Of a DNA stretch of 47,779 bases, positions 19,207-28,227 are shown piece after piece. Both the position numbers and the translations under genes were made by a program. This DNA is from Herbivorax alkaliphila. Its GTDB lineage: Bacteria > Bacillota > Clostridia > Acetivibrionales > Acetivibrionaceae. Location: NCBI RefSeq assembly GCF_030848475.1, contig NZ_JAVDDS010000031.1:1-47779 (forward strand), written 5' to 3'. Numbering within the stretch: position 1 is the first letter of the stretch; each line of letters starts with the position of its first letter. The notes under the pieces were generated by a model that saw only the letters and a list, made by a program, of their open reading frames with translations, made no database searches and was not told the DNA's origin.

Positions 19207-19542
19207 TTACATCTCATTTGTTCCAGAACTTATGGTATATACCTCTTCAACAGGACTTATAAAAATTTTCCCATCTCCAAAAGCTCCTCTTTGCCCTGTT
19301 TTTGCATTTTTCATGATTATTTTTACAACATCATCTTTATCTACATCTTTTACTACCATCAAAAGCATTTCCTTAGGTATCTCATCATAAAAAACATCTC
19401 CTACTTTAACCCCTCTTTGTTTACCTCGCCCCATTACATCTAGCTTTGTCACTGCTGGAAAACCTGCATCACATAACTCCGACAATATTTGTGTAACTTT
19501 TTGAGGCCTAACTATTGCTCTTACCATTAACATAGGTTTCAC
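19207..19542 (-). CDS. nifI1: Nitrogenase PII-like regulator NifI1
   Basis: The 111-residue PII-family protein has VRAIVRPQKVTQILSELCDAGFPAVTK and the GDGKIFISPVEEVYTI signature. It forms a hetero-oligomer with NifI2 and senses 2-oxoglutarate and adenylate state. The T-loop is truncated relative to GlnB and has no uridylylated Tyr, as in the family. AAGGGTGA precedes the ATG at 19542. It follows nifH by 58 bases. Confidence 0.93.
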   Translation of the reverse strand: MKPMLMVRAIVRPQKVTQILSELCDAGFPAVTKLDVMGRGKQRGVKVGDVFYDEIPKEMLLMVVKDVDKDDVVKIIMKNAKTGQRGAFGDGKIFISPVEEVYTISSGTNEM

Positions 19543-19600
19543 CCTTTCCTAAATTATTTTATTGGTAATTTTTTGTTAGTTATTGTAAAACCCCTTTTAT

Positions 19601-20443
<843 letters not shown>

Positions 20444-20485
20444 TTAAGTTACATTGCTTGATAAGTTGATTTTTATATAAAGAAA

Positions 20486-20520
20486 GGGCAGCAAAATCTT
20501 ACGATTTTGGCGCCCTGGCC
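20486..20520 (-). promoter_or_regulatory. nifH leader: terminator hairpin with overlapping ANTAR-type hexaloop hairpin
   Basis: On the - strand, GGC-CAGGGC-GCC (20509-20520) can form a hexaloop hairpin. Its 3' half is also the start of a 13-bp stem (20503-20515 with 20486-20498, one mismatch, loop GTAA), followed by TTTCTTTATAT. The two structures exclude each other, the layout of ANTAR antitermination leaders. The 5' block is nearly identical to the one before the PII gene (22389-22400). The loop has G at position 4 but C rather than the usual A at position 1. The hairpin could alternatively be just the amtB terminator. Confidence 0.55.
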
Positions 20521-20562
20521 TTTTAATATATCAATTCAATCAGAGAATTTTTATATAATTTA

Positions 20563-21882
20563 TTAAATTATAGTTTCTGTAGATTTCATATGAAAATCCG
20601 CATAAGCCTCTGCTCCATGTTCTCCAATATCAAGTCCTGACTCTTCTTCTTCTTTCTTAACTCTAAGTCCAATTGTAGCTTTAATCGTCTTAAAGAGTAT
20701 AAAACTTGTTGTTAATGTCCATGCTGCTACTGCAATAACACCTATAGCCTGAATCCCAACAAGCTCAAAACCGCCACCATATAAAAGTCCTCCCTCTGTT
20801 GCAAAAACACCTACCATTATAGTTCCAAATGCACCACACAATCCATGTACTGTAACAGCTCCAACAGGATCGTCAATTTTTAATGCTTTTTCTATAAACT
20901 CAACACCAAATACTATTACAAATCCAGCCATTGAACCAATTGCTATAGCTCCCAGTAGACCAACTTCTTCACAACCTGCTGTAATTGCAACAAGTCCACC
21001 TAAAGCTCCGTTTAAAGCCATACTGACATCTGGTTTTTTATATCGTATCCAAGTTATAACCATAACCATAAAAGCTCCTGCCGCTGCTGAAAGATTTGTT
21101 GTCATAATAATGTGTGCAATTCCCGAATCAGTACCGCTTAAACTACTACCTCCGTTAAAACCAAACCATCCAAACCAAAGTATGAAAACACCTAATGCTC
21201 CAAGAGTAATACTGTGTCCAGGTATGGCATTTGGTTTGCCATCTTTATTGAACTTGCCTATTCTAGGACCTAAAATTGCCGCTCCTACTAAGGCTGCCCA
21301 AGCACCTACTGAGTGTACAACTGTTGAACCGGCAAAGTCTATAAAACCTAATCCTTCCAGCCAGCCTCCACCCCAAATCCAATGACCTACAATTGGATAG
21401 ATAAACAAAGTGATTACCGCACTATATGCTATATAGGATGAAAATTTAGTTCTCTCTGCCATGGCTCCTGAAACTATTGTTGCTGCCGTAGCTGCAAACA
21501 CTGTCTGGAATATCATAAAAGCTTCAATAGGTACATCAAGCCCTAAATGCTCCATATTACCTGTACCAAAAAATCCATTTGATCCTATAAATCCACCTCT
21601 ACTTACACCAAACATAATCCCAAATCCTACTGCAAAGAAAATTAATGATCCTATGGAAAAGTCCATTAGGTTTTTCATGATTATGTTACTTGCATTTTTT
21701 GCTCTTGTAAAACCTGACTCCACCATTGCAAATCCTGCCTGCATAAAGAAAACCAAAAATGCTGCTATTAAAATCCATATCGTATCAATGGCTACCACCA
21801 TATCTGTTTCTGCCTCTGCAAAAGCAAATGCAGGTACAATAACAGTCAAAATAATAATCATTAAAGCTATCTTTTTTTTCAT
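20563..21882 (-). CDS. amtB: Ammonium transporter
   Basis: The ATG at 21882 fits AAAGGT better than the in-frame GTG at 21891, giving 439 residues. A signal peptide is followed by about 11 membrane segments. Ammonium-channel features are visible: MQAGFAMVESGFTRAKNASN, the pore histidine in GHWIWGGGW and the second in TVHGLCGAFGTIM. It imports ammonium when it is scarce and is gated by the PII protein encoded just upstream. The C-terminal tail (GLDIGEHGAEAYADF) is the usual PII-docking end. It is co-transcribed with the PII gene and lies immediately ahead of nifH. Confidence 0.96.
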   Translation of the reverse strand: MKKKIALMIIILTVIVPAFAFAEAETDMVVAIDTIWILIAAFLVFFMQAGFAMVESGFTRAKNASNIIMKNLMDFSIGSLIFFAVGFGIMFGVSRGGFIGSNGFFGTGNMEHLGLDVPIEAFMIFQTVFAATAATIVSGAMAERTKFSSYIAYSAVITLFIYPIVGHWIWGGGWLEGLGFIDFAGSTVVHSVGAWAALVGAAILGPRIGKFNKDGKPNAIPGHSITLGALGVFILWFGWFGFNGGSSLSGTDSGIAHIIMTTNLSAAAGAFMVMVITWIRYKKPDVSMALNGALGGLVAITAGCEEVGLLGAIAIGSMAGFVIVFGVEFIEKALKIDDPVGAVTVHGLCGAFGTIMVGVFATEGGLLYGGGFELVGIQAIGVIAVAAWTLTTSFILFKTIKATIGLRVKKEEEESGLDIGEHGAEAYADFHMKSTETII

Positions 21883-21944
21883 AATAAACACTACCTTTCT
21901 AAAATTCTTTTAAATAAGTTAACACTCTATTTTTTAATAAATTT

Positions 21945-22289
21945 TTACTTTATTATTGCCTTTTCACCTTTTTCTCTAGTTCTTATTCTTATTGCATCTT
22001 CAACATTATAGATGAAAATTTTTCCGTCACCTACTTCGCCAGTCTTTACTGCTTCTAGTATTTTGTCTGTAATTTCATCCACAATTTTGTCTGGAAGTAC
22101 AATTTCAACCTTTGCCTTTGGAAGTAAATTTATACTGTACTCTGCTCCTCTGTATATTTCTTTTCTGCCTTTTTGAAGTCCACATCCTGAAACCATACTC
22201 ACAGTCATTCCATAGTTTCCATAGCTGTTCAAAAGTTCCTTTAAGCTTTCTAGCTTTTCAGGTCTGGTTATAATCTCTAGCTTTTTCAT
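21945..22289 (-). CDS. Nitrogen regulatory protein PII (GlnK type, linked to amtB)
   Basis: The ATG at 22289 has AGGAG 8 bases upstream (an in-frame GTG at 22298 is inside that spacing), giving 114 residues. It has KKLEIITRPEKLESLKELL, the T-loop KEIYRGAEYSINLLPK with the canonical Tyr, and GDGKIFIYNVEDAIRIRT. It should block AmtB when nitrogen is replete and sense 2-oxoglutarate and ATP/ADP. The T-loop sequence differs from NifI1/NifI2, so this is the general PII of the region. A sigma-70-type promoter and a long regulated leader precede it. Confidence 0.93.
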   Translation of the reverse strand: MKKLEIITRPEKLESLKELLNSYGNYGMTVSMVSGCGLQKGRKEIYRGAEYSINLLPKAKVEIVLPDKIVDEITDKILEAVKTGEVGDGKIFIYNVEDAIRIRTREKGEKAIIK

Positions 22290-22351
22290 AAAACCCACTC
22301 CTTAATTTTTTAATAGTGCTTTTAGGCCAATTACTTTTTATTATTGATAAC

Positions 22352-22433
22352 AAAAAACGCCATAAATCTATAATATTTTATAGATTATGGCGTCCTGGCC
22401 ACAGACATTTGTTTGATTTAAAAACTAATGTCT
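22352..22433 (-). promoter_or_regulatory. PII-gene leader: antiterminator/terminator element, ANTAR type
   Basis: On the - strand the order is: a first hairpin (arms 22427-22433 and 22403-22409); TGGC-CAGGAC-GCCA, a hexaloop hairpin at about 22388-22401; then a long terminator stem (arm from 22393 down, closing at 22357) followed by six Ts at 22352-22357. The 3' half of the hexaloop hairpin is the base of the terminator stem, so only one can form. With an ANTAR protein gene next door, antitermination by that protein is the natural reading. G4 of the loop matches the ANTAR consensus; position 1 is C. Confidence 0.65.
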
Positions 22434-22461
22434 TTAATATATTCAATTTATTTATATATTT

Positions 22462-22490
22462 ATTCTAGCACATATTTTTTATAATTGCAA
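22462..22490 (-). promoter_or_regulatory. Sigma-70-type promoter of the PII-amtB operon
   Basis: On the - strand, -35 TTGCAA (22485-22490), a 17-base spacer and -10 TAGAAT (22462-22467) form a good match to the vegetative consensus. It would start the transcript near 22455, giving a leader of about 165 bases that contains both hairpins and the terminator. No sigma-54 (GG-GC) element is seen. Confidence 0.65.
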
Positions 22491-22630
22491 TAGTTTTTTT
22501 AATTTTTTTGCAAGTTTATTTTTTAAATCTTGCATTTATGCTGTTTTAATGCTCAAATTCACCTCTTTCTATAATACAGTTACTATTTAAATTAAAACAT
22601 CCACCTTTAAACTTTATCGCCACCGTGCCT

Positions 22631-23212
22631 CTACCTGCGCATTCCTCCTGTCAATATTAATGCCTCTGCTATATTTTTCATAGGCATCCTGCTGTCTCGA
22701 CTCTTTTTCTGTATTGTTTCGTAAGCTTCGGCCTCAGATAAACCATTTTCCTCAACTAATATCCACTTTGCTTTCTCAACTATTTTTCTACTTTCTAAAG
22801 TTTCATTAAGCTTTTTAAGCTTTTTTTCATATTCTAACACCCTGTAATAGTTTATAACTGAAATTTCAGTTATCTGGAGAATGTTTTCATCAAAAACTGG
22901 CTTTACTACATATGTTAATATCCTTGATTCTTTTAAAAAATTAATTATTTCTTCGTCTCTATTCTCAAGAATAAGTATACACCCACAAAGTAATTCTTCA
23001 TCAATAATATTAAGCGTTTCCCTTAGTTTTCTAAAGTTTCTTTTAATGTCTATTATTATTAAATTAGGAGTATACTTTCTAATAAGCCGCAGTACATTAG
23101 ATAATTCTTTTGTATAACCTATATAAGTGTACCCAGTGGCTGTAAGAGCGTTTTTCACAGATATTAATGCACTTTTATCTCCTCCAGCTAAAACGAATTT
23201 CTCATAACCCAT
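22631..23212 (-). CDS. ANTAR-domain response regulator, RNA-binding antiterminator
   Basis: Start ATG 23212 is preferred, because GGAGGGG lies 6 bases upstream and inside the frame of the earlier ATG 23227; the product has 193 residues. Residues 1-120 are a receiver-like domain in which the acidic pair is reduced (VLAGGDK) while a possible phospho-acceptor Asp remains in NLIIIDIKRN. A coiled linker follows. The last 55 residues are an ANTAR domain (IVEKAKWILVEENGLSEAEAY ... MKNIAEALI). ANTAR proteins bind dual RNA hairpins with A1/G4 hexaloops and prevent transcription termination. Relatives control glnA and nitrogen genes in Clostridium. Its location next to the PII-amtB genes and nif suggests it acts on the leaders at 22352 and 20486. 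No sensor kinase is adjacent. Confidence 0.88.
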   Translation of the reverse strand: MGYEKFVLAGGDKSALISVKNALTATGYTYIGYTKELSNVLRLIRKYTPNLIIIDIKRNFRKLRETLNIIDEELLCGCILILENRDEEIINFLKESRILTYVVKPVFDENILQITEISVINYYRVLEYEKKLKKLNETLESRKIVEKAKWILVEENGLSEAEAYETIQKKSRDSRMPMKNIAEALILTGGMRR

Positions 23213-23255
23213 GCAGCACCCCTCCATATACCAATTTCTAAACTAGCCCTTTTAA

Positions 23256-23315
23256 ATACAAAAAGCCTTCTAGAGACACCTACCTAAAAAGGTTACTCCA
23301 GAAAGCTTCATTGCC
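23256..23315 (-). promoter_or_regulatory. ANTAR-gene leader: terminator preceded by an A1/G4 hexaloop hairpin
   Basis: On the - strand, GGC-AATGAA-GC (23305-23315) has a hexaloop with A at position 1 and G at 4, the ANTAR-recognised pattern. Its 3' arm is the start of a 13-bp terminator stem (23296-23308 with 23263-23275, two G-U pairs) followed by TTTTTG. As in the PII and nifH leaders, the hexaloop hairpin and the terminator are exclusive. This suggests autoregulation of the antiterminator gene. Confidence 0.55.
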
Positions 23316-23403
23316 AAGTAAAATATTACGCTTTAAAATATATTATTATAATATCATATCAAATATTTTTTTGCAAGTATTACTTATAAATATTTCATTT
23401 TCA

Positions 23404-23441
23404 AAAGACAAGGGGACGGTTCTCCTGTCTTTCTTGTCTTT
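23404..23441. repeat. REP-like repeat GGGGACGGTTCTCC, half copy
   Basis: The 27 bases from 23404 (AAAGACAAGGGGACGG...) are identical to the left arm of the palindrome at 24717-24786, 1.3 kb away. Here the right arm is degenerate (CTTGTCTTT at 23433-23441). Extragenic palindromes with this core recur in many Clostridia genomes, from memory often as REP elements mobilised by Y1 transposases; no such gene is present. Confidence 0.7.
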
Positions 23442-23470
23442 TATTAGCTTTTATTAGCTTTTATTAGCTT
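23441..23470. repeat. Three tandem copies of TTATTAGCTT
   Basis: A perfect 10-bp direct repeat occurs three times, immediately beside the REP-like element. It may have arisen by slippage or at an insertion junction. Function unknown. Confidence 0.8.
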
Positions 23471-23545
23471 TTAATATTTAGAAGCTAATAATTGGATTAT
23501 GATAGAAGTATACTTGACTTATTTAATCCTATAATAGTAAACTAT

Positions 23546-23581
23546 AGATAACCAAAAGATGTTACTATCTTTTGGTTATCT
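23546..23581. repeat. Perfect 15-bp hairpin upstream of lipoprotein gene
   Basis: Arms 23546-23560 and 23567-23581 pair perfectly with a 6-base loop. No strong U-run follows on the + strand. It lies 88 bases ahead of the lipoprotein gene and may be a leader structure or a spent terminator. A second small stem (ATCCTAG/CTAGGAT) follows near 23608-23634. Confidence 0.6.
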
Positions 23582-23668
23582 CGATTGTTTTAAATCTCGA
23601 ATTAAAAATCCTAGAATTATAAGATACTAGGATAACTTTAAAAATATGTTTAATAAGGAGTAGTAACT

Positions 23669-24709
23669 ATGTTTAAGAAATTATCCTTTTTATTAATAAT
23701 AATTATTTTAACCTTTTCAGTTGTTGGTTGTAATGAAATTAATAATATTGAATTAGAAGATAAAAGTTTTACAAACGAAAAAGACAATGAGATAGTACCC
23801 TCTACAAAAAATCCAGTTTCTGATAAAGTACCTTCTAGTAGTCAGTTTCAAGAGTTGATAAGTTTTGGTTCATACACTGATATTATTAGACTAGGTGGAG
23901 AACATCGAGATTCAAACGATGTTGTATTTAATGATGACAAACTGATTCTACCAGAAGGCAAGCTAATAACAGTACTTGGTGAAACGGCTGGTATACTAAA
24001 AAGATTTATAGATGTTGACGAAGATAACATACGCCAGTTAATTAGAGAAATTGAAAATGCAAAAGTTGTAGATAGTGAAACAGTTAAATACAATTTCCAA
24101 GAAACAATTGATGGCTCAATTGATATTGTATTAATAAACACTTCTGCAGAATATATTAGATTATCTATATATCTTAACAGCAAAAACAATCATTCCATAC
24201 AAATTGTACACGAAAACACTAATGGAGAAGATACTATTATAGGTAAATATCCTGATTTATTATACTTGCACTCGGAAAAACTAGGAGATTTAATAAAAGA
24301 TATAATTGGATGGAAGTTTATTACTAATAAAGACTTAAATAATATACTTCATGTAAACGTTCGAAATATATCTAATGAATCTGATGTAGAATTTGAATTA
24401 ACAGAAGAAGAGATAAAAATATTTATTGATACAATTGCCTCATATCCTGCAATGCTACCCCGAGAATATTCCAGTGCCTACAAAAATGTAATTATTGAAG
24501 CAATTACAGATGAAGGCAAAACCATAAATATGATTTGGGCACCTAATGGAGGAGGGCTTGGAATTGAAGGAGTTCATTATCAATTCTTTTTCGGAGATAT
24601 TGGAGAAACTGATTCTCAATGGCTTAAGGAAACTTATGGCTTTAGTGCAGAAGAGTTTATGCAGCATGGTGGGGGGTCAGGGAAGCTCAATGAAATTTTA
24701 GTCAGGTAA
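23669..24709 (+). CDS. Lipoprotein of unknown function
   Basis: The ATG at 23669 follows AAGGAG. The 346-residue product begins with a lipoprotein signal (hydrophobic core, lipobox VVGC, lipidated Cys at about 21) and then a Ser/Asp-rich linker (22-60). The rest is a mixed alpha/beta globular region. Two repeated-looking halves can be suspected (ELTEEEIKIFIDTIASYPA in the second), but I recognise no family. It is bounded by structured intergenic DNA: hairpins in front and a 70-bp REP-like palindrome 8 bases after the stop, which probably terminates it. It is monocistronic and convergent with valS. Confidence 0.75.
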   Translation: MFKKLSFLLIIIILTFSVVGCNEINNIELEDKSFTNEKDNEIVPSTKNPVSDKVPSSSQFQELISFGSYTDIIRLGGEHRDSNDVVFNDDKLILPEGKLITVLGETAGILKRFIDVDEDNIRQLIREIENAKVVDSETVKYNFQETIDGSIDIVLINTSAEYIRLSIYLNSKNNHSIQIVHENTNGEDTIIGKYPDLLYLHSEKLGDLIKDIIGWKFITNKDLNNILHVNVRNISNESDVEFELTEEEIKIFIDTIASYPAMLPREYSSAYKNVIIEAITDEGKTINMIWAPNGGGLGIEGVHYQFFFGDIGETDSQWLKETYGFSAEEFMQHGGGSGKLNEILVR

Positions 24710-24716
24710 AAATGGG

Positions 24717-24786
24717 AAAGACAAGGGGACGGTTCTCCTGTCTCACTTTTTAAAAAGTGAGACAGGAGAACCGTCCCCTTGTCTTT
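24717..24786. terminator. Perfect 70-bp REP-like palindrome, bidirectional terminator
   Basis: Arms of 35 bp (24717-24751 and 24752-24786) are exact inverted repeats, with TTTTT/AAAAA at the centre. The sequence spans the space between two converging genes and ends 2 bases before the valS stop codon. The transcribed hairpin would stop both transcripts. The outer 27 bases of each arm equal the element at 23404. Confidence 0.8.
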
Positions 24787-24788
24787 GG

Positions 24789-27431
24789 TTACTTTTTAAG
24801 GCTATTTAATCTTTCGGATACTTTTTGATACATCTCCTGGTATTTTTCTTTCTTTTCACGTTCTCCATCAATTACTTTTTTAGGTGCCTTTGAAACAAAT
24901 CCTTCATTAGAAAGCTTTTTATTTACTCTATCAAGCTCCTTTTGAAGATTTTCTATTTCTTTTTCAAGCCTTTCTATTTCTTTTTCAATATCTATTAAGT
25001 CTTCTAAAGGAATAAATATTTCAACACCTGCAAGGACAGACGTTACTGCATCAGAAGGTATACCTGTCTTATCAGACTGTATAACAGTTTCTGAACTAAA
25101 ACCTAAGTTTTTAAAAAATCCTCTTCCCTCTTCTAATATCTTTTGTTCCTCATTACCTGGTGCAACAAATATGGTCTTTGCCTTTTTTGATGGTGGAACA
25201 TTCATTTCAGCTCTCATATTTCTTATGTTTTTAATAACACTCATTATAAGACTCATTTTCTTTTCTTCTTCTTTATAATTATACTTTTCCTCATATTCAG
25301 GCCATTTAGAAATCATTATACTCTCATCTTCATTTACAAGATAGGAATATATTTCTTCAGTAACAAATGGCATAAATGGGTGTAGAAGCTTCATGGATGC
25401 CCCCAGTACATAGTTTAATACATATTGAGCTTCAAGTCTTGAATCAGAATCTTTGTCATAAAGTCTTGGCTTTACAAGCTCAATATACCAATCACAAAAC
25501 TCTTCCCATATAAACTCATATATCTTTTGCAGTGCTATACCAAGTTCAAACTTTTCCATATTTTCTGTAACATCTTTAGAAAGAGAGTTTATTCTGCTCA
25601 TTATCCATTTATCAGCCATGGTAAACTTACCTGAATCCACATTAGAAAAATCAAGATTTTCATCAAAATTCATAAGAACAAACCTTGATGCATTCCAGAT
25701 TTTATTGGCAAAGTTTCTGCTAAACTCAACTTTATCATCTGAAAATCTCATATCATTTCCCGGGGAAGTACCTATTGTAAGTGCAAACCTTAATGCATCT
25801 GTTCCAAACTTATCAATTACTTCTAATGGGTCTATACCGTTGCCTAAGGATTTACTCATTTTTCTTCCTTTAGCATCTCTTACAATGCCATGTATAAAAA
25901 CATGTTTAAATGGCTCTTTATCTGTATGTTCTAATGCTGAAAATATCATTCTTGCTACCCAGAAAAATATTATGTCATAACCTGTAACAAGTACACTTGT
26001 AGGGTAGAAATACTTTAAATCCTCTGTTTCTTCAGGCCATCCTAGAGTTGAAAAAGGCCAGAGGGCAGAACTAAACCATGTGTCAAGAGTATCCTCATCC
26101 TGCTTTATTCTAGTACTGTTACATTTAGGACAAACATCAGGCATATCGTTTTCAACCATCATATATCCACATTCTAAACAGTAATATGCTGGAATTCTAT
26201 GCCCCCACCAAAGCTGTCTTGAAATACACCAATCCTGTATATTTTCCATCCAGTTATAATATATCTTTGAAAATCTTTCAGGCACAAACTCTATAGAGCC
26301 TTTTTTCACTGCCTCAATTGCTGGTTTTGCTAAAGGCTCCATCTTAACAAACCATTGTTTTGACATTATAGGCTCAATTACAGTACTACACCTGTAACAT
26401 TCTCCTACATTGTGAGTATGATCTTCAACCTTAATCAATAAATCAAGATTTTCAAGGTCTTTAATAATCTGCTTTCTAGCTACATATCTATCCATTCCAG
26501 AATACTTTCCAGCAGATTCATTCATTGACGCATCATCATTCATAACTCTCAATTGAGGTAAATTGTGCCTAAGTCCAACCTCAAAGTCATTAGGATCATG
26601 AGCAGGAGTTATCTTAACAACTCCTGTACCAAATTCCATATCAACATACTCGTCTGCAATAACAGGAATTTCCCTTTCAACTAAAGGCAAAACTACCATT
26701 TTTCCCACAAGGTGCTTATATCTCTCATCTTCAGGATGCACAGCAACTGCTGTATCCCCGAGCATTGTTTCAGGTCTTGTTGTAGCAATCACCAGATATT
26801 CATTGCTGTCTTTTACAGAGTACTTGAAATGCCAGAAATTACCCTGATTTTCATTGTGATCAACTTCTGCATCTGATATAGAAGTATTGCACCTTGGACA
26901 CCAATTTATAATTCTTTCCCCTCTATAAATAAGACCCTTTTTGTAAAGTCTTATAAACACTTCCTTTACAGCATCTGAAAGTCCTTCATCCATAGTAAAT
27001 CTTTCACGTTCCCAATCACATGAGCTGCCCAATTTTTTTAATTGCTCTACAATCCTTCCACCGTAGAGTTCTTTCCATTCCCATGCTTTCTCTAAAAATC
27101 CTTCTCTACCTATTTTATCTTTTGAAATTCCTTCTTTAGCCATCGCCTGAACAATTCTTGCTTCTGTAGCAATGCTTGCATGATCAGTTCCTGGAAGCCA
27201 AAGAGCAGAGTAACCCTGCATTCTTTTAAGCCTTATTAATATATCCTGCAAGGTATTGTCAAGGGCATGACCCATATGAAGCTGTCCTGTTATATTAGGT
27301 GGTGGAATAACAATTGTATAGGGTGTTTTTTCATGATCAATTTCTGCGTGAAAATAACCTTTTTCTGTCCATTCATTATAAATCCTGTCTTCAAACTGTT
27401 TAGGATCATATGTTTTTGCTATATTATCCAT
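24789..27431 (-). CDS. valS: Valyl-tRNA synthetase
   Basis: This 880-residue class I synthetase charges tRNA-Val. It has the HIGH motif variant in [18 protein letters not shown] (about 45-60), the CP1 editing domain with [17 protein letters not shown], a zinc-like cysteine cluster near 425-445 (YYCLECGYM ... CPKCNS), the KMSKS motif in [14 protein letters not shown], a helical anticodon domain and a C-terminal coiled-coil arm (last 65 residues). Length is typical. TGGAGG precedes ATG 27431. It is the second gene of an operon led by a valine T-box and a small membrane protein. Confidence 0.98.
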   Translation of the reverse strand: MDNIAKTYDPKQFEDRIYNEWTEKGYFHAEIDHEKTPYTIVIPPPNITGQLHMGHALDNTLQDILIRLKRMQGYSALWLPGTDHASIATEARIVQAMAKEGISKDKIGREGFLEKAWEWKELYGGRIVEQLKKLGSSCDWERERFTMDEGLSDAVKEVFIRLYKKGLIYRGERIINWCPRCNTSISDAEVDHNENQGNFWHFKYSVKDSNEYLVIATTRPETMLGDTAVAVHPEDERYKHLVGKMVVLPLVEREIPVIADEYVDMEFGTGVVKITPAHDPNDFEVGLRHNLPQLRVMNDDASMNESAGKYSGMDRYVARKQIIKDLENLDLLIKVEDHTHNVGECYRCSTVIEPIMSKQWFVKMEPLAKPAIEAVKKGSIEFVPERFSKIYYNWMENIQDWCISRQLWWGHRIPAYYCLECGYMMVENDMPDVCPKCNSTRIKQDEDTLDTWFSSALWPFSTLGWPEETEDLKYFYPTSVLVTGYDIIFFWVARMIFSALEHTDKEPFKHVFIHGIVRDAKGRKMSKSLGNGIDPLEVIDKFGTDALRFALTIGTSPGNDMRFSDDKVEFSRNFANKIWNASRFVLMNFDENLDFSNVDSGKFTMADKWIMSRINSLSKDVTENMEKFELGIALQKIYEFIWEEFCDWYIELVKPRLYDKDSDSRLEAQYVLNYVLGASMKLLHPFMPFVTEEIYSYLVNEDESIMISKWPEYEEKYNYKEEEKKMSLIMSVIKNIRNMRAEMNVPPSKKAKTIFVAPGNEEQKILEEGRGFFKNLGFSSETVIQSDKTGIPSDAVTSVLAGVEIFIPLEDLIDIEKEIERLEKEIENLQKELDRVNKKLSNEGFVSKAPKKVIDGEREKKEKYQEMYQKVSERLNSLKK

Positions 27432-27445
27432 TTAAAAACCTCCAT

Positions 27446-27685
27446 TTATTTAAATACTATTAAAACCATAATTATACCAGGCAATGCCAAAAGCATTCCT
27501 CCTAATTTTACATTTACTTCTGCTTTGCTAAACTTATATTGCAAAAGCTCTTCTTCACTCATTTCATGTTCAAAGTTACATTCAACTTTTTCATCAAGAT
27601 TAAATTTTCTTACTATAACCTTAGAAAAAATAGCACATGCAAATCCAGGTATAAGAAGTAATATTGACAAAACTTTCAAAAACAA
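27446..27685 (-). CDS. Small two-span membrane protein in the valS operon
   Basis: The open frame extends up to 27817, but that part overlaps the T-box RNA. I choose TTG 27685, because AGGAGG lies 6 bases upstream, just after the T-box terminator. The 79-residue product has two hydrophobic segments (about 3-22 and 58-77) around a charged loop with SEEELLQYKFSKAEV. I do not recognise a functional family. It lies 14 bases before valS and is controlled by the same T-box. Confidence 0.7.
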   Translation of the reverse strand: MFLKVLSILLLIPGFACAIFSKVIVRKFNLDEKVECNFEHEMSEEELLQYKFSKAEVNVKLGGMLLALPGIIMVLIVFK

Positions 27686-27706
27686 ATCATCCCTCCTTTT
27701 ATATAC

Positions 27707-27975
27707 AAAAAAATCCTTCCATCCTAAAAGTTGGACGAAAGAATAGTTTTCCCGCGGTACCACCAAAATTCCCAATGTAATTGGGCACTTATCGAAATAA
27801 CGGTTCTTTACCGCCACAGTCTACTACTATTTCAACTGCAGAGCTTCCAAGCTACCTTCAACAGCTGCTGCTTACTTAGAAAACTTTCAGCCTAAGGTTT
27901 CCTATCTCTTTTTAAGCCATCACTACCTACTCCTCTTGGTCATTGCTTTTTTGTTTATAACATATTTTTACCTTA
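27707..27975 (-). promoter_or_regulatory. T-box leader, valine specific
   Basis: On the - strand the RNA contains a stem I region (from about 27946), GAGATAGGAAACC-like conserved bases, a specifier area with GTA (a Val codon) in ATAGTAGTAGACTG at 27820-27831, and the T-box sequence GGTGGTACCGCGGG at 27751-27764. A terminator follows: an 11-bp stem 27733-27743/27714-27724 and seven Ts at 27707-27713. Uncharged tRNA-Val would pair with the specifier and the T-box bulge and prevent termination. Confidence 0.92.
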
Positions 27976-27981
27976 TTATAA

Positions 27982-28010
27982 ATAATAATTCAATTTTGCT
28001 TCTCTGTCAA
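27982..28010 (-). promoter_or_regulatory. Promoter of the T-box/valS operon
   Basis: On the - strand, -35 TTGACA (28005-28010), a 17-base spacer and -10 TATTAT (27982-27987) lie just ahead of the T-box leader. Confidence 0.7.
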
Positions 28011-28107
28011 GGAGTCAATAGAACACCACCCAACTAGCCCCAGCCACAACTAATACACAAAACAAATGTTTGTATTTTGTTTCACATTACCCTCCCTAGA
28101 TTGAACT

Positions 28108-28160
28108 GATTAATTCAATTCAAGAACCGTCCCCAAGTTGAACCAGCACCCAAGTTGAAC
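28108..28160. repeat. Degenerate GAACCGTCCCC repeat
   Basis: Short direct repeats of CAAGTTGAAC and a GAACCGTCCCC core resemble the REP-like unit at 23404 and 24717 but with different flanks (AAGTTGAA in place of TTGTCTTT). It is probably another subfamily or a decayed copy. The rest of 28011-28227 holds nothing else I can identify. Confidence 0.5.
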
Positions 28161-28227
28161 TCATTTTTTTGTTATATCAAAATATAATTAGTATATATTT
28201 AAATGTTTGATATGAGAGGAGATAAAA

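Noticed and set aside
23256-23315. A known metabolite riboswitch ahead of the ANTAR gene
   Set aside because: I could not match it to any aptamer class I know; the hexaloop plus terminator arrangement fits ANTAR autoregulation better.
27686-27817. N-terminal extension of the small membrane protein
   Set aside because: This stretch encodes the T-box antiterminator and terminator; a well-placed AGGAGG with TTG 27685 gives a sensible membrane protein.
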